Shown here: positions 26,973-35,726 of the stretch, in pieces
Numbering within the stretch: position 1 is the stretch's first letter
How the letters are laid out: every line of letters starts with the position of its first letter
Made by a program: the position numbers and the translations under genes
Assembly: GCA_016185345.1 (NCBI GenBank)
Contig: JACPNS010000022.1
Coordinates: 116,328 to 180,327, forward strand
DNA length: 64,000 nt
Direction: 5' to 3'
Origin: Solirubrobacterales bacterium
GTDB lineage: Bacteria; Actinomycetota; Thermoleophilia; Solirubrobacterales; JACPNS01
Notes under the pieces: model-generated
Seen by the model: the letters and a program-made list of their open reading frames with translations, nothing else
Databases searched by the model: none
Told to the model about the DNA's origin: nothing

Positions 26973-28338
26973 CGGCGCCGTCGACTCGCCAATCAGCGGC
27001 GGCGCGACGGGGGGAAAGGTCCCAAAGACGCGCGCGAACGTGCCCGGGCCCGGCGGCCCGCGCTGGCTTCAGTCGGCTCATTTCTTGCTCCGCCCGACAT
27101 CGTTTTTGGAGCGGAATCAGCGCAAGTACGGCGACTTCTTCACCGCGCAGCTTGCCGGACTCGGCCGCGGACGAATGATCGTGGTGAGCGACCCTGCGAC
27201 GATCGAAGAAGTCTTCAAGTCCGACCCTTACGCCTTGCAGGCCGGGCGCGCCGCGGCGACGACGATCACACCGATCGGCGGCTCCAACTCGCTGCTCGTA
27301 CTTGACGCGCCGAAGCATCTCGAAGACCGCCGGCTGATGCTGCCGCCGTTCCATGGCGAGCGCATGCGAACTTATGAATCCGTGATGGTCGAGGAAACGC
27401 GTCGGTCGGTGACCGATTGGCCGCACGGAAAGCCGTTCGAGCTTCGCGAGAAGATGGCCGACATCACGCTCGACGTGATCCTGCGGGCCGTCTTCGGGAT
27501 GGAGCGGAGCGAGGCGTACGACGACCTCCGCGCCGCGCTGCTCGCAATGGTCCAGAATGATTCCGCCGTGAGCCTCGGACTGATGGTCCCCGGGCTCCGC
27601 CGAGACATCGGGCCCTGGCGAAAGTGGTCTGCATTTGAGCGGGCGATCGAACACGGGGACACGCTCATCTTCGCCGAGATTGCGCGGCGGCGAGAATCTG
27701 ATGAGGAATCGGATCGCGTCGACATCCTCTCGATGCTGATGGATGCAGAGCGTGAAGACGGCTCAAAGATGACCGACCAGGAGTTGCGCGACGAGCTGAT
27801 CACGTTGCTGCTTGCGGGGCACGAGACAACGGCCACCGGACTCGCATGGACGTTTGAACTGCTGTTTCGCCATCCCGAGGTCATGGAGAAGCTCCGGGCG
27901 AGCATCTGGGAGGGCGACGAGGACTACCTGGAGGCCGTGATCTACGAGTCGTTGCGTCTGCGAACGGTCATTCCGTTCGTTGCCCGAGTCGTGTCCGAGC
28001 CGACAACGATCGGTGGTTATCGCCTGGAGAGAGGCGACACCGTCGTGCCGGCCGTCCACCTTGTTCACCGCAGAGCGGATATCTATCCAGACCCGGATTC
28101 CTTTCGGCCTGAGCGGTTTTTGAACGTCAAGCCGGGCACGTACGAGTGGATCCCGTTCGGCGGCGGGATGCGCCGGTGCGTCGGCGCGAGTTTCGCAATC
28201 TTCGAGATGAAGGTGCTGATTCGCGAAATCCTGACCTACACCGACCTCGCTCCAGCGAGTTCGCGTCCCGAGCGAGTGCGCCGCCGCGCTTTCACGCTGG
28301 TGCCGAATCACGGCACGATGGCGATTCAGCGCGACTAG
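26962..28338 (+). CDS. Cytochrome P450
   Basis: A 458-residue soluble P450: I-helix [18 protein letters not shown] (ExxR), and heme loop [12 protein letters not shown] with Cys406 as iron ligand. The ATG at 26962 overlaps the rubredoxin 3' end by 11 bp, so the three genes are one operon. No membrane anchor and no fused reductase. Overall form resembles CYP families that act on fatty acids or hydrocarbons (class with PxxPGP-like N-terminus: [12 protein letters not shown]). Exact CYP family not assigned. Confidence 0.92.
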   Translation: MKTDGAVDSPISGGATGGKVPKTRANVPGPGGPRWLQSAHFLLRPTSFLERNQRKYGDFFTAQLAGLGRGRMIVVSDPATIEEVFKSDPYALQAGRAAATTITPIGGSNSLLVLDAPKHLEDRRLMLPPFHGERMRTYESVMVEETRRSVTDWPHGKPFELREKMADITLDVILRAVFGMERSEAYDDLRAALLAMVQNDSAVSLGLMVPGLRRDIGPWRKWSAFERAIEHGDTLIFAEIARRRESDEESDRVDILSMLMDAEREDGSKMTDQELRDELITLLLAGHETTATGLAWTFELLFRHPEVMEKLRASIWEGDEDYLEAVIYESLRLRTVIPFVARVVSEPTTIGGYRLERGDTVVPAVHLVHRRADIYPDPDSFRPERFLNVKPGTYEWIPFGGGMRRCVGASFAIFEMKVLIREILTYTDLAPASSRPERVRRRAFTLVPNHGTMAIQRD

Positions 28339-28357
28339 ATACCTGAGGTTTCCCCGC

Positions 28358-29605
28358 TCAAACCTGCGCCGCGCGGTCCTCGGCTTCACGCGGCGATTCA
28401 CCGGAGCCGTACCGAGCCAATACCTTCGACCGCTTGCGTGGCAGGATGTTCGCGCGGGAGAGGTCGCCGTGATAGTGCTCGATCACCCGCTTGTCCATCA
28501 CGCGTCTCCAGGCGGGCGGGAAAAGGGCAAGGAGGATCATCCCCGCGTAGCCAGTCGGCAGATTGGGTGCCTCGTCGAAGTTGCGGAGCGCCTGATAACG
28601 ACGGGTCGGGTGGGCATGGTGATCGCTGTGGCGCTGCAGGTGGTACAAGAACACGTTGGACGCGATGTTGTTGTTGTTCCAGCTGTGGGAAGGCATGCAA
28701 CGCTCGAAGCGCCCATCTTCCTTTTTCTGACGTGCGAGGCCGTAGTGCTCGAGATAGTTGACGACCTCCAACAGGCTGAATCCGATAACGCCTTGGAGTA
28801 TGAGATAGGGCAACACCACCCAGCCGAACACCGCGACAAGCGCGCCGAACAGGGCGATCGACATCAACCAGGCGTTCAGCAGGTCGTTTTTGATCGTCCA
28901 GAATGAAGATCCCGTGCGCTTGAGCCGCTTGCTTTCAATCTCAATTGCCGAACGCAGACTGCCCGCCACGGTGCGCGGCCAGAATTCATAGAAGTTCTCG
29001 CCGAAGCGCGAACTTGCCGGATCATCTGGCGTGGCGACTTTGACGTGGTGGCCGCGGTTGTGCTCGATGAAGAAGTGCCCGTAGAAGGTCTGGGCGAGCG
29101 CGATCTTGCTGAGCCAGCGCTCAAGCGAGGCACGCTTGTGTCCAAGTTCATGCGCCGTGTTGATGCCGAGGCCGCCGATCGTGCCGATCGTCCAGGCAAG
29201 CCCGAGATTTGCAACCAGCGAGAGGTCGCCATAGGCCCACATCCAGCAGGCAAAAACGAGTCCCGCAAACTGGATCGGCAGAAATCCGTAGGTGATCCAT
29301 CGGTAGTAGCGATCTTCTTCCAGCCAGGCGAGCACGCTGTCCGGTGGATTCGTGGAATCTTCGCCGACGACGATGTCAAGGATTGGAAACGCGACAAAAA
29401 ACAGTGCTGGGCCGAGGAACCAGAACGCGGACCAGCCGGTCAGCTCGACAAGTCCCCAGGCCAGAAATGGCGCCATCGGCATGAATGTGCCCAGGAGCCA
29501 CGCGTAGCGCTTCGGGTCCTTCCATGTGGCCGGGGTGAGCTCGATCGGATCCTTCTCCTGGCTGGCGATCAGCTCCGACTCAGGCAGATACGTCGTGGCG
29601 GACAT
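28358..29605 (-). CDS. alkB: Alkane 1-monooxygenase
   Basis: A 415-residue integral-membrane diiron hydroxylase with the AlkB histidine boxes: HELGHK (152-157), EHNRGHH (181-187) followed by VATPDDPASSR, and LQRHSDHHAHPTRRYQ near residue 330. Six hydrophobic segments surround them. It oxidises terminal methyl groups of n-alkanes with electrons from rubredoxin, which is encoded in the neighbouring convergent operon. Start at ATG 29605, preceded by AAGGAG; an upstream extension of the open frame is not AlkB-like. A perfect 17-bp palindrome lies 106 bp upstream. Confidence 0.96.
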   Translation of the reverse strand: MSATTYLPESELIASQEKDPIELTPATWKDPKRYAWLLGTFMPMAPFLAWGLVELTGWSAFWFLGPALFFVAFPILDIVVGEDSTNPPDSVLAWLEEDRYYRWITYGFLPIQFAGLVFACWMWAYGDLSLVANLGLAWTIGTIGGLGINTAHELGHKRASLERWLSKIALAQTFYGHFFIEHNRGHHVKVATPDDPASSRFGENFYEFWPRTVAGSLRSAIEIESKRLKRTGSSFWTIKNDLLNAWLMSIALFGALVAVFGWVVLPYLILQGVIGFSLLEVVNYLEHYGLARQKKEDGRFERCMPSHSWNNNNIASNVFLYHLQRHSDHHAHPTRRYQALRNFDEAPNLPTGYAGMILLALFPPAWRRVMDKRVIEHYHGDLSRANILPRKRSKVLARYGSGESPREAEDRAAQV

Positions 29606-29710
29606 TGTCTGGTGCTCCTTACGCATTTTCCGAACGGATTCGGATACTGCAGGCCCTTCAGGATTGCCGGCATTCAGTCGGCGCCGACTCAAAGCCAGCT
29701 TGACGCTTCG

Positions 29711-29727
29711 TTTGACACTGTGTCAAA
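29711..29727. promoter_or_regulatory. Perfect 17-bp palindromic operator upstream of alkB
   Basis: TTTGACACTGTGTCAAA (8-bp arms, central T). It lies between the TetR gene (29810-30397) and alkB, and a near-copy sits before the R2lox operon at 25814-25830. Most likely the binding site of the adjacent TetR repressor. Confidence 0.65.
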
Positions 29728-29809
29728 CTTTAGCACGCACCATAGCTTTGCGCGTGCGGGAGTCACGCGCGATCCCGACAACCCCGGGGGAGTCGACCAA
29801 CCCAACTGG

Positions 29810-30397
29810 CTAGATCGCGTTGGTCCAGACTTCGTAGAGACCCTCGACGATTTGGTCGGCAGACATGTCGTCGGGCTCGATCACGTGCAGATAACAGACG
29901 CGCTCGATCATCCAGACAAGTAGATAGGCCCTGGTGTGAGCGGCCTCGGGGGTCCCGCCATCAGCGACGATGCGGTCCTGGGTCGCAGTGATGAATCGAT
30001 TTATCAGTTCGTGCCAGAGTCGCCGAATCTCGCCGTCGTAGGTGGACGCCTCAACAACGGCGCCCATTACCGGGCCATGCTCGACGTAGATTCGAACGAC
30101 GTTGCTCATCGCCACACGGAGATCTTGTGAGTCGCCTGTTCCGCTCCACCAGACGTCGGCTTCGTCAAACAACGAATTCGCGACTCGCCGCATGATCGCG
30201 GCCAGCAGATCGCGCTTGTCACGGAAGTAGAAGTAGAACGCGGTCCTTGTACGGCCGGCGTGTTCGGCAATTCGGCCGACCGTCAGGTCGGCAAACGGCG
30301 ACCCCTCGGCAAGGAGCTGCTCAGTCGCAAGAATGAATGAATCCTCGACCTCGCTGCGCTGTTGATCGGATTCGTCGCGCTGCGAAATAGTCCCCAT
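29810..30397 (-). CDS. TetR regulator, EthR-like; probable alkane-regulon repressor
   Basis: A 195-residue TetR protein: helix-turn-helix at FADLTVGRIAEHAGRTRTAFYFYFRDKRDLL, the FYFYF pattern being typical of the EthR branch, then a ligand domain with DADVWW-like DEADVWWSGTGDS. Located upstream of alkB on the same strand with the 17-bp palindrome in between. Because a near-identical palindrome precedes the R2lox operon, I infer that this protein controls both, presumably responding to a fatty acid or alkane oxidation product. Confidence 0.85.
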   Translation of the reverse strand: MGTISQRDESDQQRSEVEDSFILATEQLLAEGSPFADLTVGRIAEHAGRTRTAFYFYFRDKRDLLAAIMRRVANSLFDEADVWWSGTGDSQDLRVAMSNVVRIYVEHGPVMGAVVEASTYDGEIRRLWHELINRFITATQDRIVADGGTPEAAHTRAYLLVWMIERVCYLHVIEPDDMSADQIVEGLYEVWTNAI

Positions 30398-30465
30398 GCG
30401 TGGAGCCTAACGCTCGGAATGGATTCCCAGTTTCGCCGTGCCACCGCTGTTCGGCTCGGTCCGCG

Positions 30466-31053
30466 TCAGTGGCGGGCCGCGAGTCCGTCGAGGATCAGTT
30501 CTGCGAGTCGCAGCGCGCCGCCAGGCTCGAGCGTTTCGGCTTCTTTGGCTCCGCGGAAGATCAGCCGAATGTCGTCGACCGTTGCGTCCTCGCGAACGTC
30601 GCCCTGCTCCTGCGCGCGGCGCAGCAGTTTCTCTATGGATTCGAGGATTGGCGCGCTCGCCGCCGCGATCCGCAGGTTGTTTTGCTTGAGTGCATACATT
30701 TCTGCCGTGATGTAGTCGGCGGCGGAACGCATGAGCGAGTCGGTCGTCGCGCCACGCAATGCCGGCCACGCGTCGGGCCTCCGAGCAGCCGCTTCCCAGC
30801 TGTCGCTGAACGCGAGCACGCGCTGCAGGACCAGCTCGGCGATCAATTCGTCTTTGGTGGCAAATTGGCGATAGAGGCTTCCGACGCCGATGCCGATCGC
30901 CTTCGCCAGGACCGGCATTGCGACATCAATCCCTTCGCGAGCGAACAGTTCGTCCGCGACGGCGAGCGTGCGTTCGCGCTTTTGGTCTCGATTGAGCTGC
31001 GTCCAGAGATCGGCGTGCGGTGCTTCTGCACCGGGCGAGGGTGGAATGGCCAT
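30466..31053 (-). CDS. TetR regulator of the adjacent efflux pump
   Basis: A 195-residue TetR protein with helix-turn-helix at VAMPVLAKAIGIGVGSLYRQFATKDELI. Start chosen at ATG 31053 (MAIPPSP); the longer frame reads through the operator region. It is divergent from the MFS gene at 31143, a classic repressor/efflux arrangement. Two matching palindromes overlap its start codon and the intergenic region, consistent with autorepression and control of the pump. Confidence 0.87.
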   Translation of the reverse strand: MAIPPSPGAEAPHADLWTQLNRDQKRERTLAVADELFAREGIDVAMPVLAKAIGIGVGSLYRQFATKDELIAELVLQRVLAFSDSWEAAARRPDAWPALRGATTDSLMRSAADYITAEMYALKQNNLRIAAASAPILESIEKLLRRAQEQGDVREDATVDDIRLIFRGAKEAETLEPGGALRLAELILDGLAARH

Positions 31054-31090
31054 TCCGCTACAGTAACGCCTCCGCCGGAATGCCCGTTCC
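31043..31090. promoter_or_regulatory. Two palindromic operators between tetR and MFS genes
   Basis: GGAATGGCCATTCC (31043-31056, perfect) and GGAATGCCCGTTCC (31077-31090, two mismatched positions relative to the first) lie 34 bp centre to centre, about three helical turns. The first covers the TetR start codon. Likely cooperative binding sites for that TetR. Confidence 0.65.
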
Positions 31091-31142
31091 GCAAGCTCCC
31101 GCTCTCCAGCGTTCAACTCTCCAGCGTTCAAAAGGTCCCCCG

Positions 31143-32588
31143 ATGATGAGTCACGCAGACCCCTCCCGTCAACACTTCAAAGTCACGCTCTCCGTTCTCG
31201 CGGTAGGCGGCGTCGCCTACGCGCTGCTCCAATCGCTCGTCGCGCCGGCGCTTCCTGAAATTCAGCACGCGCTCGGCACGACCGAAGCGACGGTCTCCTG
31301 GGTGCTGACCGCCTATCTGTTGAGCGCTTCAGTCGCGACGCCGATCGTTGGCCGTCTCGGAGACATGTTCGGCAAAGAGAAGGTGCTCGTGATCACGCTC
31401 GCTCTGCTCACCGCGGGCACACTCCTCGCCGCGATCGCGAGTTCGATCGGAGTTCTGATTCTCGCGCGCGTGATCCAGGGCGTCGGCGGCGGCATCTTTC
31501 CGCTTGCCTTCGGGATTATCCGCGACGAGTTTCCGCGCGAGCGAGTCGCCGGGGGCATCGGGCTGATGTCGGCGCTGATCGGAATCGGCGGCGGCCTCGG
31601 CGTGGTGCTCGCAGGAGTGATCGTCGACAACCTCAACTACCACTACCTCTTCTGGATCCCGCTCGTCGCGATCGGTGCCTCGACGGTGCTCGCATATTTC
31701 TTCATCCCCGAGTCGCCGATCAAAACGCCGGGCAAGATCAACTGGCTCGGCGCTGCGCTGATGACTACCGGAATCGCTGGCGCGCTGATCGCCATCAGTG
31801 AGGGCTCGAACTGGGGCTGGACGGCGCCGAAGACGCTCGGCCTGTTTATCGCCGGCTGCCTGTTGATCGCGGCATGGATCGCCAACGAGCTGCGGTCCGA
31901 TTCGCCGCTCGTCGACATGCGGATGATGGAGATCAAGGGCGTGTGGACCACCAACGCCGTCGCATTCTTGCTCGGCGCCGGAATGTTCTCGTCGTTCCTG
32001 CTCATTCCGCAACTTGTGCAGCTGCCCGAATCGACCGGCTTCGGATTCGGCGCAAATGTCACGCAGGCCGGGCTGTATCTGTTGCCGTCGACGGTGATGA
32101 TGCTCGCTGTCGGTGCGTGTGCCGGGCGCATAGAAAATCGCTTTGGATCGAAGCCGCCGCTGATTGCCGGAGCAGCGTTTGCCGCCTCCTGTTTCGGGCT
32201 GCTGATTTTCGCCCACTCGGATCCGATTGACATCTATATCGCGACGACGCTTCTCGGAATCGGAATCGGACTCGCGTTCGCCGCGATGGCCAACTTGATC
32301 GTCGAGAACGTGCGCCAGGACCAAACCGGTGTCGCGACCGGAATGAACACCGTCATGCGCTCGTTGGGTGGAGCCATCGGTGGCCAGGTCGTGGCCTCGC
32401 TACTTTCCAGCCGCATCAGCCCCAACGGGTTGCCGCTCGAAAGCGGTTTCACGATCGGATTTGTCTTCTGCATGGTCGCTCTTCTGATTGCGATTGGTGT
32501 GGGAACGCTGGTTCCAGCGCGCCGGCCTGAAGACGCCATGGCCCCAGAGCTGATGGCTACCCCGCCGCCGGTTGCCGCTGCCGACTAG
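31143..32588 (+). CDS. MFS drug-efflux transporter, DHA2 (EmrB/QacA) type
   Basis: A 481-residue transporter with about 14 hydrophobic helices. Motif A GRLGDMFGKEKVL follows TM2, and LARVIQGVGGGIFPLAFGIIRD matches the TM4 Arg/TM5 motif-C region of H+-driven drug antiporters. Start set at ATG 31143; the next codon but one is also ATG. Under probable control of the divergent TetR gene via the palindromes at 31043-31090. Substrate unknown. Confidence 0.92.
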   Translation: MMSHADPSRQHFKVTLSVLAVGGVAYALLQSLVAPALPEIQHALGTTEATVSWVLTAYLLSASVATPIVGRLGDMFGKEKVLVITLALLTAGTLLAAIASSIGVLILARVIQGVGGGIFPLAFGIIRDEFPRERVAGGIGLMSALIGIGGGLGVVLAGVIVDNLNYHYLFWIPLVAIGASTVLAYFFIPESPIKTPGKINWLGAALMTTGIAGALIAISEGSNWGWTAPKTLGLFIAGCLLIAAWIANELRSDSPLVDMRMMEIKGVWTTNAVAFLLGAGMFSSFLLIPQLVQLPESTGFGFGANVTQAGLYLLPSTVMMLAVGACAGRIENRFGSKPPLIAGAAFAASCFGLLIFAHSDPIDIYIATTLLGIGIGLAFAAMANLIVENVRQDQTGVATGMNTVMRSLGGAIGGQVVASLLSSRISPNGLPLESGFTIGFVFCMVALLIAIGVGTLVPARRPEDAMAPELMATPPPVAAAD

Positions 32589-32622
32589 CTCGCGAGATTG
32601 GACCCTTCTCAACCGAGGATTC

Positions 32623-34098
32623 TCACGGAATACGTAGGCGCGCATCCACACCGTCGTCGAAAGCGCGCGCGGCCTCGAGGTCCGATTGCGCCGAGCCGGT
32701 CGACGACCAGTCGACCCCGCCGACCCATCGGAGGATTCGTGAAACCGATCTCCCAAGTGGACCGGGATTCCCGCCCCGAGAGAGTGCCCGCAAGGCGCCC
32801 AGGTAGTCCTCGCGATACGAGATCGGAACGATGAAACGGCACAGGTCGGCGGCGGTGAGTTCGGCATTCATCATCAGCCGCGCGGTACGCCCGTTTCCGT
32901 CTGCGAAGGGGTGCACCTCGGAGACCAGGAACATCATGAACACCGCCCGCGCGTAACCTGCGGAAAGCGACTCGTAGTACGGCCAGCCCGCCCGAAGCGT
33001 GCCCTCTACAAGCTCCGGTTGAACAAACAGCGTCGCGCCAGCCCGATTGACTCGCTCCTTGAATTCGCCCGGCCGCTTGTCCGGGCGCTGCTCAAGAACC
33101 AGCGCGTTGGTCGATCTCGCGATCGCGATCAGTTCGTCTGGCGTCCCTGGGACGGTGCGGTTGCGTCGCTTGTCAACGGCAGCGCGGAAGGTGCCGATGA
33201 CGTCATGCGCATCCTCGGGGCGATCGGCGGGCACGATGCCGTCGAAGACGATCTCGCCCGCCTCCTCGACCGTGAACTCCGTGCCTTCGATGAAGTTCGA
33301 GAAGTACGCCTCGTAGAACGCTGCGATCTCGCCGACGCCCGAACAGATCGAAAGGCCGGTCGGCGCTTGACCGAGCAGCTCGTTTCGCAACAGATCAAAA
33401 AGGTCGATTCGAGGCCCGTCGTACGGCACGCCTTGCTTTCGAGCCAACGCCTGCGCTCCGGCCAGCGGTGCGTCGCGCGTCCCGAGGATCGACCCGATGA
33501 TCTCGTCGAGCGCTCGGTAGCGCCGGAGCCACTGATCGCCCTGCTCTGTCGCGAGCGCTCGCGCGTCATCGCGCAGACGGTTCAGTTCGGTCTCGCCGTC
33601 GCGATCGGCCAGGCCCGACAGCCAATTCTCCAGTTCCGATCTGGAGAGCGTCCACGGTGGTGCCTTGCCCCCTCGCGATGGAATCAGATTGTCGAGCGCG
33701 GCGCGTGACCTGCTGGAGAGAAACAATTCAGGTAGTCCCACGTCCCCGGCCAGTGGACCTGGCCCGGGCCTGAGCGTGATGTCCAGCGGCCCGACCTCGA
33801 CGGTGTCCACTGATTTTCGGTTGCCGGCGTCCACGTACAGTCGTCCCTCTTCGGTCGGTCTGGCGAGAACGGCGCTACGGCCGATCAGCACTGACCCGGG
33901 GTAAAGGAGCCCGAGAACCTGAAGCCAGTTGCGCCGCACGACGCGCTCAAGCGGCTCGCCGATGTTCTCTGTGTACAGACCCCGCGTGATTCGACGAGCC
34001 TTTCCGGCACGCGCAAGCCTCCTCGCACGGTCGAGGTCTGAAGGGATGACCACTTCGCCGGCACGCTTGCCGTCTAGAGCTGGATTGGAATCGGCCAT
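32623..34098 (-). CDS. AbiEi-like N-terminal domain fused to Fic
   Basis: A 491-residue protein. Residues ~1-130 (DLDRARRLARAGKARRITRG then LYTENIGEPLE and SVLIGRSAVLARP) resemble the AbiEi-type antitoxin winged-helix and following domain of type IV TA systems. The C-terminal half is a Fic domain: inhibitory-type helix SNFIEGTEF near residue 275 and active site HPFADGNGRTARLMMN near 395. The fusion would join a DNA-binding regulator and an AMPylating enzyme in one chain. It stands alone on the minus strand, 130 bp from a nested hairpin. A second Fic gene of different build is at 21808-22869. Confidence 0.85.
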   Translation of the reverse strand: MADSNPALDGKRAGEVVIPSDLDRARRLARAGKARRITRGLYTENIGEPLERVVRRNWLQVLGLLYPGSVLIGRSAVLARPTEEGRLYVDAGNRKSVDTVEVGPLDITLRPGPGPLAGDVGLPELFLSSRSRAALDNLIPSRGGKAPPWTLSRSELENWLSGLADRDGETELNRLRDDARALATEQGDQWLRRYRALDEIIGSILGTRDAPLAGAQALARKQGVPYDGPRIDLFDLLRNELLGQAPTGLSICSGVGEIAAFYEAYFSNFIEGTEFTVEEAGEIVFDGIVPADRPEDAHDVIGTFRAAVDKRRNRTVPGTPDELIAIARSTNALVLEQRPDKRPGEFKERVNRAGATLFVQPELVEGTLRAGWPYYESLSAGYARAVFMMFLVSEVHPFADGNGRTARLMMNAELTAADLCRFIVPISYREDYLGALRALSRGGNPGPLGRSVSRILRWVGGVDWSSTGSAQSDLEAARAFDDGVDARLRIP

Positions 34099-34225
34099 GA
34101 CGCAAATATACCCGTTTGGAGTCAGATAAGCGGACTGAATTGCCGTTTAGAGTCGCTTTAGCAACGAGGATTGCCGTTTTGGGTCGAAGAGCAACGTTTT
34201 GTTGGGCCCCTTTATCGGTTGAGAA

Positions 34226-34319
34226 GGGGTCTGAGCCCGTTTTCCGGCTTCCCGACAGGCTTTGCGACGCCTTGGCAGGCCTGTCGGCGAACGCAAAATG
34301 TGCGCCGGGGTCAGACCCG
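34226..34319. repeat. Nested inverted repeat (REP/MITE-like)
   Basis: Outer arms GGGGTCTGAGCCCG (34226-34239) and CGGGGTCAGACCCG (34306-34319) pair at 12 of 13 positions over the core. Inner arms CCCGACAGGC (34251-34260) and GCCTGTCGGC (34279-34288) pair at 9 of 10. The ~94-bp unit sits 20 bp before copy 2 of the 183-bp repeat and looks like an independent palindromic element. Confidence 0.55.
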
Positions 34320-34338
34320 TTGCACGTAAAAGCGGCGC

Positions 34339-34521
34339 AAACCCGCATAAAACCTAAGCCCTCTTCTGGGCTCGAATCGGAGACCCCTTCCTTACCATCC
34401 GGCCTGGAGTGTCTAAAGGGTCTTTTTGAGTCTGGTTTAGGGCTTAGGTATGCGGTTTTTGTTTGTCACGATTGTCTCGACGCGACTCTTTTTGCGTGTT
34501 GATGTTCGCGTTTTGTTCGCC
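34339..34521 (+). repeat. 183-bp direct repeat, copy 2, with 96-nt nested hairpin
   Basis: Copy of 23567-23749 without any indel. The hairpin lies at 34353-34448. The two substitutions that fall in the middle stem (C to T and A to G relative to copy 1) turn C-G and A-U pairs into U-G and G-U wobbles, so the RNA fold on the plus strand is kept while sequence drifts. Other hairpin changes are in loops. Confidence 0.85.
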
Positions 34522-34893
34522 GATGTCGGACCGCTTCCGCAAAAATCAAACGTATAGATAAGGGCGGCAAGTGAATCGTCGCCCTCGCCCATAAACCAAA
34601 AATCGATTCGAAGCGCGGTATCCACGAACCATCCGGAAAGCGGAGCTCGATTGTTGCGCATCTCGTGAACGAGACGAATTCAGAGGCGATGGACGGGGAG
34701 TTGCTCGACGAATAGGAGTGAGTTCGCGCGACGGCCTGGACGGCACTAACGCGACGACGGCACATCTCGGCGGTCCGTTCCAGCTGCGGCGCTTTGCAAA
34801 CTGGACCGAAGGTCTGCGCATGTTCGCCGCGTATTGCGATCGACATCTAAGATCGACGACGAAATGTCCATCGCATTCCATCCAGCCCCTATG
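34522..34893. other. Intergenic region with no supported gene
   Basis: This 370-bp stretch between the repeat and the SOS box is less GC-rich than its surroundings. Short open frames exist on both strands (for example 34437-34661 minus, running into the repeat, and 34718-34918 plus), but none has a recognisable domain, a good ribosome site, or a stable composition. I see nothing firm in it. Confidence 0.4.
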
Positions 34894-34907
34894 CGAACAT
34901 ATGTTCG
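34894..34907 (+). promoter_or_regulatory. LexA (SOS) box
   Basis: CGAACATATGTTCG is a perfect palindrome and a full match to the actinobacterial/Gram-positive LexA consensus CGAAC-N4-GTTCG. It abuts the ATG at 34908, so LexA bound here would occlude the start of the PRTase-DprA operon. Confidence 0.8.
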
Positions 34908-35726
34908 ATGATTATTGACTTCGCCAGCTTTTTCCCTGACGGCCGCGGAGATCCGCTCGAGAGGTTTGAGTGGGCGGACTCCGACGAAAAATCCGCCACG
35001 CTCCTGCTCCGCGGACCGAGCGCGGTCGCGACACAGCTGAAGCTGTGCTTCGGGGCTTCGGGGATCGAAAGGCGAGAGCTCGAGCCGGCTGATTCACCGG
35101 ATTGGACGCATCGCTTCGAAGTCCCGACCGAACTCGTAGAGGACGTTCAACCGATGCTCGAACTATTGAGCAGGACGCTTCTCATTCCATGCGAAGCTCC
35201 GATGTATGCCCTGATTGCCTTGGGCTTCTACAAAGACCCTCGCTCAAGTTCAAATTCAATGGAATGGAACAACGCGCCGGCCGGTGAACTTATTGCTCGC
35301 GCTAAGTACGCGAAAGATGCTGGCAAGTTGGACGAACTCGTGACCGAACTTGCAGACGTGATCGAAACTCATCCTCTGTACGCGGATCACGGCCAAGCGG
35401 TGATTTCCGTGCCCGGGCACAGGTCGGCGCAGGTCAGTTTCAGTGAAGTGCTCGCGGCAGCCGTCGCCGAACGCACTCAGCTCCCCCTCGTTAAAGTGAG
35501 TGGCCAGTCTGCAGAACGACCTCAGGCAAAATCAGAGGAACGCGCAAATCTCGACCTTTCTCACGAGTTCGTTGTTGAAGGCGACATCTCAGGGAAAGTC
35601 GTAATCGTCGTGGACGATGTTTACATGAGCGGCAAAACGATGAAAAACATCGCTGCGGTTCTCAGCGATTCCGGGGCTCGCGCGGTCATCGGTCTCGTTG
35701 GGGCAAGGACGCTGAAAGCCTCATGA
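34908..35726 (+). CDS. Phosphoribosyltransferase-domain protein (ComF-like)
   Basis: A 272-residue protein whose C-terminal ~130 residues form a type-I PRTase fold; the PRPP loop VVIVVDDVYMSGKTM (about residues 230-244) is clear and HPLYADHGQAVISVPGHRSA resembles the early PRTase strand. The N-terminal ~110 residues are unrecognised; no zinc ribbon as in true ComF. Its last 4 bp (ATGA) overlap the DprA-like gene, and an SOS box covers its start, so expression should rise on DNA damage. Nucleobase salvage alone would not explain that; a DNA-processing or defence role is inferred. Confidence 0.82.
   Translation: MIIDFASFFPDGRGDPLERFEWADSDEKSATLLLRGPSAVATQLKLCFGASGIERRELEPADSPDWTHRFEVPTELVEDVQPMLELLSRTLLIPCEAPMYALIALGFYKDPRSSSNSMEWNNAPAGELIARAKYAKDAGKLDELVTELADVIETHPLYADHGQAVISVPGHRSAQVSFSEVLAAAVAERTQLPLVKVSGQSAERPQAKSEERANLDLSHEFVVEGDISGKVVIVVDDVYMSGKTMKNIAAVLSDSGARAVIGLVGARTLKAS

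Noticed and set aside
25948..27654. 568-codon open frame on the minus strand
   Set aside because: Antisense to the R2lox, rubredoxin and P450 genes, all with intact motifs.
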